A DNA stretch of 8,703 nt from Porticoccaceae bacterium (lineage in GTDB: Bacteria > Pseudomonadota > Gammaproteobacteria > Pseudomonadales > Porticoccaceae), in contig PCDB01000046.1 of the NCBI GenBank assembly GCA_002591625.1, forward strand, positions 16,796-25,498. The letters are read 5' to 3'. The translations under genes were made by a program, and so were the position numbers. Below are positions 1 to 5,862 of this stretch, in pieces. Positions within the stretch are counted from its first letter, which is position 1; each line of letters starts with the position of its first letter. The notes under the pieces were generated by a model. It ran no database searches and was not told where the DNA came from. It saw only the letters and a list, made by a program, of their open reading frames with translations.

Positions 1-656
1 AGAACTTCTAGACTCTCAAGCGCTTCAATCCAAGGGCCCGGGTCGTAGGTGACCTGACGCGGTGAGTAGCGCCCGTTCTCAAAAACGCCATAGCACGCAT
101 GGAGTTTCCCACATCGAGGTTGTCCGACACTCCCGGGATTAATGTAAGTTTTCTCGCCGATGGTTCGAGTAAACTGGACGTGAGTATGCCCAAAAAGGAC
201 CAGAGGACAACGACTTTCGCTACCCATGGCCAGAAAACTTTCAGCCGGCGCATCTGGGAGAGGCGAAGGAATCCCCTGTTCAAGTTCGCCGTGGTGAAGG
301 TACATCGAGATGCCACCGATCTCATATTCCCCTGCTGGCTTGAACGCGCGCACCCGATCTATCACCTCTGTCCCCAAGGACTCGATTATCCACTCATTTA
401 ATGCTACCCATCCCTCCGGCCAGTGAGTAAAAAGGTTGGCGTCGAGAACCTCCCTGTCATGGTTCCCCATAATAGATACATCAGCTTCGAGATACTCAAG
501 CAGTTCCGCAGTCTCGATTGGTTGCGGCCCAGAAACAAAGGCATCGCCGAGAAAAACCACGCGGTCCGCATCATCCTCCGCGGTCATAACAGCCCGCAGT
601 GCTTCTGCATTCCCGTGGATATCACTAATAACGAGTACTTTGGATTTATCACTCAT
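1..656 (-). CDS. Metallophosphoesterase (calcineurin-like, YfcE-type), 3' end cut by window edge
   Basis: Reading the minus strand from the ATG at 656 gives 218 residues with no stop before the window edge, so the gene is partial. All metal-binding motifs of the calcineurin-like phosphoesterase fold are visible: SDIHGN (D12, H14), GD (D38), GNHD (N65, H66), HHG (H122) and GHTH (H157, H159), followed by INPGSVGQPR at 172-181. Such enzymes bind two metal ions and hydrolyse phosphomonoesters or phosphodiesters. The NPGSVGQPR block is typical of small bacterial YfcE/MJ0936-like members of about 240 residues, so only a short tail is probably missing. The ATG overlaps the stop of the upstream GH32 gene as ATGA, and GGAAAGAG lies just upstream as a ribosome-binding site, so translation is probably coupled. 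There is no signal peptide, so it should act in the cytoplasm. The family is clear; the substrate is not. Confidence 0.9.
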   Translation of the reverse strand, partial: MSDKSKVLVISDIHGNAEALRAVMTAEDDADRVVFLGDAFVSGPQPIETAELLEYLEADVSIMGNHDREVLDANLFTHWPEGWVALNEWIIESLGTEVIDRVRAFKPAGEYEIGGISMYLHHGELEQGIPSPLPDAPAESFLAMGSESRCPLVLFGHTHVQFTRTIGEKTYINPGSVGQPRCGKLHACYGVFENGRYSPRQVTYDPGPWIEALESLEV

Positions 657-2011
657 GTCTCTTTCCATGTCGAGTCAAGCTCATGGAGCCTAAAATCTTC
701 AATTATTTGCTCACTACTATAAGAGTGTAGAACGAGAGGGTGTATGTAGCCATCTGGAAGGAAGCAGAAAGAAGCAGAAATTGACCCGCCATCCAAAAAC
801 ACTTCAATGGACGTCCGATCTATAATCAATCGAACCCCGAGCTCGTCCGTTTCTGGTAGTTTTGCAAAGGGCCTGTCCTCGGTCATCTTGCTTTTCCCGC
901 TTGTCTCAACGCTCAACGTCATTTCATCCCAATCGAAAACGATCGGATGTCCTCGTGCGACGACATAAAAACCCTTTGCAGATTGCCGAAACACCTTGAA
1001 TGATACATCCAGCAAAATTCCGTCTGTCTCCGCTATCATTGGCTGACCCTTGGAGATTGTTTGTCGTGCGACAGACACCGTCCTTATGCGCAGCACGTCC
1101 AGCTCACGAACAGGCCATCGCTTGAGCCTAGCCGATTTGCCTGAACCGACAAGAGACAGTTGTACGGGCAATGATAACTGCTGGTTAAAAGGCATCTCAG
1201 GGTACCTGCCTCCCGCCATCCAAGAGATCTGAATCTGCCGATTGTCTGGCGCATTGCTCCAGGTCTGCGCCGCATAACCATTTCGCCCATGCTCATATTG
1301 AAGGACTGGCGTTTCAGGCACAAACGTTTCACCATCGAAGCTACCCACTCTGTAGCTACCACCAGCACCTGCAAAAACCCACCATTCCGCTCCGTCGTCA
1401 TCCAATATCGGGAAAAAATCGGGGCACTCCGATTCACCTTCGAGAGTGATCTCTTGAAACCTCTTCCAGGTCTTGGCGTCACTTGAACGCAGCAGGCAAT
1501 AGCGTTCATCCTCTAGATACAGCGCCATGATCCAGCGCCGCGAAGATTCATGCCAGACCACCTTAGGATCACGGTTGTCCGCCTCCATCCACCCTATAAT
1601 CGGGTTTTCTTTATACTTTTTCCATTGCTTACCATTGTCGGTACTGTAGGCAAGACACTGAGAGGTGGGGCAGGCAGGCTCTGCATGCTCGCCAAAAGCC
1701 GTGTAAAAAAGCAGCAGCGCACCAACACCAAATCCGGCAGTGTTATCGTGATCAACGACAGCAGAGCCGGAAAACATACTCCCCATGTGATCGGGATGTA
1801 GTGCGTTTTCGACCTGTTTCCAGTGAAACAAATCTCGACTGACCGCATGTCCCCACCACATCCTGCCCCATGTAGGAGCTTCCTCGTTGTGTTGAAAGAA
1901 CAAGTGCCAAAGCCCCTCATGAAACACAAGGCCGTTAGGATCGTTGATCCAGTTTCTGCGCGCTGTAAAATGAAATTGGGGCCGATGTAGTTCAGCATAC
2001 TCCACAACCAT
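653..2011 (-). CDS. Glycoside hydrolase family 32 beta-fructosidase (sucrose/fructan hydrolase)
   Basis: A 452-residue GH32 enzyme that should hydrolyse terminal beta-fructofuranosyl bonds in sucrose, levan or inulin-type oligosaccharides. The N-terminal five-bladed propeller carries the three signature acidic residues: NDPNG with nucleophile D24, RDP with transition-state stabiliser D148, and ECPD with acid/base E195. FSGS at 80-83 is also typical. The C-terminal beta-sandwich shows the usual DRTSIEVFLDGG block. Length is normal for a bacterial sucrose-6-phosphate hydrolase, levanase or invertase. No signal peptide is seen, so it is predicted to be cytoplasmic and to act on imported sugar. 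I chose the ATG at 2011 because AAGGA sits 7 bases upstream; a TTG 33 bases further upstream is less likely. Its stop overlaps the start of the phosphoesterase gene. No sugar transporter or fructokinase is nearby, so whether the true substrate is sucrose, its phosphate or an oligofructan is open. Confidence 0.93.
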   Translation of the reverse strand: MVVEYAELHRPQFHFTARRNWINDPNGLVFHEGLWHLFFQHNEEAPTWGRMWWGHAVSRDLFHWKQVENALHPDHMGSMFSGSAVVDHDNTAGFGVGALLLFYTAFGEHAEPACPTSQCLAYSTDNGKQWKKYKENPIIGWMEADNRDPKVVWHESSRRWIMALYLEDERYCLLRSSDAKTWKRFQEITLEGESECPDFFPILDDDGAEWWVFAGAGGSYRVGSFDGETFVPETPVLQYEHGRNGYAAQTWSNAPDNRQIQISWMAGGRYPEMPFNQQLSLPVQLSLVGSGKSARLKRWPVRELDVLRIRTVSVARQTISKGQPMIAETDGILLDVSFKVFRQSAKGFYVVARGHPIVFDWDEMTLSVETSGKSKMTEDRPFAKLPETDELGVRLIIDRTSIEVFLDGGSISASFCFLPDGYIHPLVLHSYSSEQIIEDFRLHELDSTWKET

Positions 2012-2018
2012 AGCTAAA

Positions 2019-2023
2019 TCCTT
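2019..2023 (-). promoter_or_regulatory. Ribosome-binding site deciding the GH32 start
   Basis: The minus strand reads AAGGA, separated by seven bases from the ATG at 2011. This supports that ATG over the upstream in-frame TTG at 2044, which would add eleven polar residues (CERHRDKDLA) and lacks a comparable site. Confidence 0.7.
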
Positions 2024-2100
2024 ATCCCGATGCCGTTCGCACAAGAATGCTCTTTTTTAAAACCATAATAAAGCTGCAAACTCCCAGTAATTACCCTTAT

Positions 2101-2116
2101 CACCCATTTTTGGGTG
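2101..2116. repeat. Perfect inverted repeat, candidate operator or 5' hairpin
   Basis: CACCCA, four T, then TGGGTG: a perfect 6-base inverted repeat with a 4-base spacer. It lies between the outward-facing starts of the GH32 gene (2011) and the SDR gene (2202). That position suits an operator that could control both units. It could also form a small RNA hairpin, but the run after it is not T-rich enough for a normal terminator. No regulator family can be assigned from the half-site. Confidence 0.5.
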
Positions 2117-2201
2117 GGTTTGTTCTCAAGTTCCAAGCCGTATTGATGCCTATGAATTCGATAGGATGCATAATAAACCAAATGTAATTCGAGAGCGTTC
2201 T

Positions 2202-2972
2202 ATGTCTCATTTCGAACTCAAAAATAAAGTCGTCATCGTGACAGGCGCTGCTGGGGGAATCGGCCAAGTCATTTCCCGGGAGTTTGCGTTCGCAGGCGCT
2301 ACCGTCGTGCTCACTAGTAGAAATGAGGAGGCCTTGCAAGAGACAGAGAAAAAGCTGGCAGACACCTCAACACTCTCCATACAAACGGACATCACAAAAC
2401 CGGACTCGGTGGAGAACCTGATCAACGCCTCAGTATCAGAGTTTGGACATATCGATGTCATAATCAATAACGCTGGCGGCGGGGTAATGCCCTGTGAGCC
2501 AGAGGACACGTCCTACGAAGACTGGGTGCGAATGATCGATGTAAATCTAACCGGAACCTTCAACTGCTGCATGGCGGCAGGCAAACAAATGATCAAACAG
2601 TGCTACGGAAAGATCATCAACATCTCGTCTACAGCGGGTACTAAGGGCAACCCCGGCTTGCTTCACTACTCAGCTGCCAAGGCAGGCATCTTAAGCCTGA
2701 GTAGCAACCTAGCATACTCATGGGCGAAATATAACATTTGCGTTAATACCGTAGTTCCGGGCCTGATTGCAACGCCTGCCATGATCGGCTATGGCGTCAT
2801 TCCTCCTGAAAAAACTGAGGACGGTGAGGAGGTACCTCGCTTGACCAGGCCACCAGGGCCGATTGACGTAGCAAACATGTGCCGCTATCTTGCTTCACCT
2901 GCGGCTGACATGATCACGGGAGAAGCGTTTCCGGTCAGAGCCTGGTTCAAACTCGATCGATTCTGGGAATAA
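2202..2972 (+). CDS. Short-chain dehydrogenase/reductase (SDR), classical type
   Basis: A 256-residue classical SDR, an NAD(P)-dependent oxidoreductase that interconverts an alcohol and a carbonyl. The Rossmann nucleotide motif TGAAGGIG is at 14-21, NNAG at 89-92, and the catalytic tetrad is N115, S143, Y156 and K160 (YSAAK at 156-160). The PG motif follows at 186-187. R40 after the second strand hints at NADPH preference, but this is weak. The C-terminus is odd: where most classical SDRs have ITGE...VDGG, this one reads ITGEAFPVRAWF and ends 13 residues after the valine-proline turn region, without DGG. I chose the ATG at 2202 because the Rossmann motif then begins at the usual distance and GAGAG lies 6 bases upstream. 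An in-frame ATG at 2166 has no room for a ribosome-binding site. The dikinase gene begins 23 bases after its stop, which suggests one operon. The substrate cannot be told from sequence. Confidence 0.93.
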   Translation: MSHFELKNKVVIVTGAAGGIGQVISREFAFAGATVVLTSRNEEALQETEKKLADTSTLSIQTDITKPDSVENLINASVSEFGHIDVIINNAGGGVMPCEPEDTSYEDWVRMIDVNLTGTFNCCMAAGKQMIKQCYGKIINISSTAGTKGNPGLLHYSAAKAGILSLSSNLAYSWAKYNICVNTVVPGLIATPAMIGYGVIPPEKTEDGEEVPRLTRPPGPIDVANMCRYLASPAADMITGEAFPVRAWFKLDRFWE

Positions 2973-2995
2973 GCAACAAGGAAAAAATAGAGATA

Positions 2996-5809
2996 ATGCA
3001 CACAACAGCCATAAACACGACCAACGATTCTCTAGAACTAGTCGGGGGCAAAGGCCGGTCACTTGCACGGATGGCGCGGGCCGGTTTTGCAGTACCCGGG
3101 GGGTTTCTTGTCACCGCCGATGCCTACCGAAAGTTTGTATCCGACAACAACCTTCAATCAGAAATCCTAGAAAAGGCCAGGCCCCGCCTTAAAGACGGAT
3201 ACCCAGCATTTGATGCCTGCTCGGAGGAGATCAGCGCAATAATTTTGGGAGCATCAATGGCTAGTGATATTCTCGAAGAGATCAAGGCTACCTACAATGC
3301 GCTGGGTGACGGCCAATGCCCCGTTGCTGTTCGATCTTCAGCCAACGCAGAGGACCTGCCTGAATTTTCGTTCGCGGGGCAACAGGAAACCTTCCTAAAT
3401 GTCCGAGGGCCTGATCAGGTCGCTGAGGCTGTCCGCAAGTGCTGGGCATCTCTCTGGACCGCTCAAGCCATAAGCTATCGGCACCAGAACGGCATTGATC
3501 AGGGTAGCGTGGCTATGGCAGTGGTCGTACAGGTCATGGTTCCTTCTGACGTCTCGGGAATATTATTCACCGCCAACCCTGCCACAGGCGAGCGGTCGGA
3601 AATTATAATAAACGCAAGCTTTGGCTTGGGAGAAGCCGTCGTTGGCGGGCAGGTGACGCCAGACACCTTTGTCGTCGACCATAATAATTTAGAGGTTAAG
3701 GAATCAATCCTCGGCCCCAAAGAGCAACAAATTGTTTCTGATGGTGATCAGGGCGTGCGGCTTGAAGACGTATCTGAAGCCAATCGCGAAAACTCCTCAA
3801 TGTCAGATGAGATGCTACGAGAACTTACCGAGTGCGCTCTAAGAATTGAAAACCTTTATGATGGAGTGCCCCAGGATATCGAGTGGGCCTTCTGCGACGG
3901 CGAACTGCACCTTCTTCAGTCGCGTCCCATAACTAATCTTCCCGTCCAACCCATCGAGGTAGTCTGGGAACCGACTCCCCCAGCCGTCTACGTCAGCCGG
4001 AGGCAAATCGTCGAAAACATGCCGGACCCGATTTGCCCCCTATTTGAAGAGTTGTACCTAACTCGAGGGCTTGAATCACCCCGAAAAAAGGGTCTAGGCA
4101 TGCATGGCGGCGGCCCAATGTTTGTTACGGTGAACGGTTACGGTTATCAACGTTTTGATTGGCCTCAACTGCATGAATATATGGCAGATCTCAGGGCGCA
4201 AGGGGAGCAAGGCACCGTGTCAGAGGAGGAAATCGAGGCAATGGAGCATGCGGTCTGGGGCCCAGAACAAGACAAATTGGTCGCGGGCTTGACTGACCAA
4301 GCCGTGGGTGATATCGACCCCTTTAGAGCGAGCCTAAGCGATGATGACAGGCAAGCATTCGACAATTGGCGATCTGGAGAAAAGGAAGACATTGACGCCT
4401 TGGTTACCCTGCCAAAAATTGGACATCAAACCTTCCTCGCATTCAATCACAGCGCATGGAATGATAAAGAGCTGAACAATTGGTACGACAACTGCAAGCC
4501 GAGGCTCGAAGGCGTCGCGGAGAAATGGCGACAATTAGACATTAAAAAGGCCTCGGACACAGAGCTGCTCGATGGTATATGCGAGATGGGGGTCGAGGAG
4601 GGTCACTACTGGAGTAGTGGAGGCAGTCATACATTTGGGGTCGCAAAATCAACAGACGACCAGCTTAATGTATTTCTTCAGAAAACGCTGCCGGAACACA
4701 ATTTTATTAGCGGACAGTTTCTATCGGGCATCAAGTCAAAGACGATGCAATCTAATGCGGACTTGTTTGAGATAGCAAAGAGCATTCGGGAAGATAAAGA
4801 TCTCAGTTACACGGTGCTTGTGGTGCCCGCACCCTTTTTAATGCAAGCACTTCGAGACCATGAGAAAGGCTCTGAAACGGTGGCAGCTATTGATCACTAC
4901 TTGGAAAAATATGGTCACCAGGGCTATAGCATGGATTTTATTGAACCAACGCAAATAGAAGACCCCTCAGCCTTGTTCGCCTCGCTTAAGGCCATGGTTC
5001 GAAATAAGGACTACCACCCAGACAACCAGTCTAAAAAGACTGCTGCTATTCGCGAGCAAAAGACGAGAGAGATCACAGATTTACTTTCAGGTTTAGAGTA
5101 CTGGCAACTTCGATTCAGGCTATGGCTTGCTAGGAAATATAACTATATTCGGGAGGAGGTAGCCTTCCTATTTGGTTACACCTGGTCCATATTGCGCCCC
5201 ATGGCCTTTGAGTTGGGTCAGAGGTTGGTTGAGGCGGGGATTTTCGAGCGCCCCGATGACATTTTCTTCCTGGACAGCCACGAAATTACCGAGGCCATAA
5301 TAGCTCGGACGCAGAATGCAACCGATACCAAGTTTGCCGCCCTGGCTGAGGAGCGCCGAGAGCTCAGGGAGGCAAGAAAACGTCATCACCCACCGGGAAC
5401 TCTGCCTGCCATGGCGAGTAATATTGATGGCGTCTCGTTCAAGGAGACCCAGATCAACAACGACGAAAGCAGCGATACCATGCGTGGATTCGCTGTCAGC
5501 TCCGGAACCATTACTGCGAGAGCCAGTGTGGTTCTCGGACCATCGGAGTTCGACAAGATGATTCCGGGCAGTATTCTTGTGAGCCCTCTAACAACACCGG
5601 CATGGACTCAGCTTTTTGCGCATGCCGCTGGCTTAGTTACAGATGTTGGGAGTATTCTGGCCCATGGATCAATTGTCGCCAGAGAATATGGCATACCCGC
5701 GGTTCTTGGGGTCGGAAATGGAACCACCCGCATCAAGCATGGGCAGTTGATAACCATCGATGGGGATGCTGGTACTGTCGTAATTCACGCCTCAGAGGAA
5801 GAGGCATAG
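2996..5809 (+). CDS. PEP-synthase-like dikinase of rifampin-phosphotransferase architecture
   Basis: A 937-residue protein of the PPDK/PEP-synthase superfamily. Residues 1 to about 315 form the PPDK-type ATP-grasp domain: GGKG (17-20, K19), VRSS (112-115, R113), GILFTANP (188-195), DIEWA (294-298, E296) and LLQSRPIT (306-313, Q308). Residues about 835-935 form the swivelling phosphohistidine domain, with catalytic H890 in the motif SILAHGSIVAREYGIPAVLGV. Between them lies a large helical domain with ENMPDPICPL (340-349), YGHQG (639-643) and ERPDDIFFLD (751-760), as in rifampin phosphotransferases. The C-terminal pyruvate-binding barrel of true PEP synthase and PPDK is absent. In known relatives ATP phosphorylates the histidine, releasing AMP and phosphate, and the phosphate passes to a hydroxyl on a small molecule. 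The acceptor here is unknown; rifampin inactivation is only one option. The gene follows the SDR gene closely. AAGGA lies 13 bases before the ATG, a long spacing. Confidence 0.9.
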   Translation: MHTTAINTTNDSLELVGGKGRSLARMARAGFAVPGGFLVTADAYRKFVSDNNLQSEILEKARPRLKDGYPAFDACSEEISAIILGASMASDILEEIKATYNALGDGQCPVAVRSSANAEDLPEFSFAGQQETFLNVRGPDQVAEAVRKCWASLWTAQAISYRHQNGIDQGSVAMAVVVQVMVPSDVSGILFTANPATGERSEIIINASFGLGEAVVGGQVTPDTFVVDHNNLEVKESILGPKEQQIVSDGDQGVRLEDVSEANRENSSMSDEMLRELTECALRIENLYDGVPQDIEWAFCDGELHLLQSRPITNLPVQPIEVVWEPTPPAVYVSRRQIVENMPDPICPLFEELYLTRGLESPRKKGLGMHGGGPMFVTVNGYGYQRFDWPQLHEYMADLRAQGEQGTVSEEEIEAMEHAVWGPEQDKLVAGLTDQAVGDIDPFRASLSDDDRQAFDNWRSGEKEDIDALVTLPKIGHQTFLAFNHSAWNDKELNNWYDNCKPRLEGVAEKWRQLDIKKASDTELLDGICEMGVEEGHYWSSGGSHTFGVAKSTDDQLNVFLQKTLPEHNFISGQFLSGIKSKTMQSNADLFEIAKSIREDKDLSYTVLVVPAPFLMQALRDHEKGSETVAAIDHYLEKYGHQGYSMDFIEPTQIEDPSALFASLKAMVRNKDYHPDNQSKKTAAIREQKTREITDLLSGLEYWQLRFRLWLARKYNYIREEVAFLFGYTWSILRPMAFELGQRLVEAGIFERPDDIFFLDSHEITEAIIARTQNATDTKFAALAEERRELREARKRHHPPGTLPAMASNIDGVSFKETQINNDESSDTMRGFAVSSGTITARASVVLGPSEFDKMIPGSILVSPLTTPAWTQLFAHAAGLVTDVGSILAHGSIVAREYGIPAVLGVGNGTTRIKHGQLITIDGDAGTVVIHASEEEA

Positions 5810-5814
5810 ACTAA

Positions 5815-5853
5815 ACGCAACTTGGCAGCCCCGGAATGGGACTGCCAACGCGT
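5815..5853. terminator. Hairpin between convergent genes, probable bidirectional terminator
   Basis: TTGGCAG at 5822-5828 pairs with CTGCCAA at 5842-5848. An inner CCC/GGG pairing closes a short loop, and an outer ACGC (5815-5818)/GCGT (5850-5853) extends the stem across a small bulge. It sits between the dikinase stop at 5809 and the TonB-receptor stop at 5863, where a shared terminator is expected. The T-tracts on either side are short and interrupted (ACTTTCTT on the plus strand, TTTAG on the minus), so efficiency is uncertain. Confidence 0.65.
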
Positions 5854-5862
5854 AATACTTTC

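Larger units (their letters stand above)
2012..2201. promoter_or_regulatory. Divergent intergenic region between GH32 and SDR genes
   Basis: These 190 bases must hold promoters for both directions. For the SDR-dikinase unit, CATAAT at 2169-2174 matches five of six -10 positions, with TTGATG at 2143-2148 as a poor -35 (20-base spacer). If used, transcription would start downstream of the ATG at 2166, which agrees with the start at 2202. For the GH32 unit, TATTAT (minus strand, 2070-2065) is a possible -10 with no convincing -35. A perfect inverted repeat lies between the two. No regulator gene is next to this region, so the controlling protein is unknown. Both promoters are weak calls by eye. 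Confidence 0.4.

Noticed and set aside
99..722. Plus-strand frames at 99-401 and 423-722
   Set aside because: They lie opposite the metallophosphoesterase, whose complete set of metal-binding motifs is on the minus strand; their translations show no recognisable motifs.
2012..2044. Upstream TTG start for the GH32 gene
   Set aside because: It adds polar residues unlike the family N-terminus and lacks a good ribosome-binding site, whereas the ATG at 2011 has AAGGA at ideal spacing.
2166..2201. Upstream ATG start for the SDR gene
   Set aside because: AGG directly abuts the ATG, leaving no spacing for ribosome binding, and a candidate -10 overlaps the following bases; the ATG at 2202 gives the normal SDR N-terminus.
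2996..5809. Naming the 937-residue protein PEP synthase (ppsA)
   Set aside because: The order of domains is wrong and the pyruvate-binding C-terminal barrel is absent.
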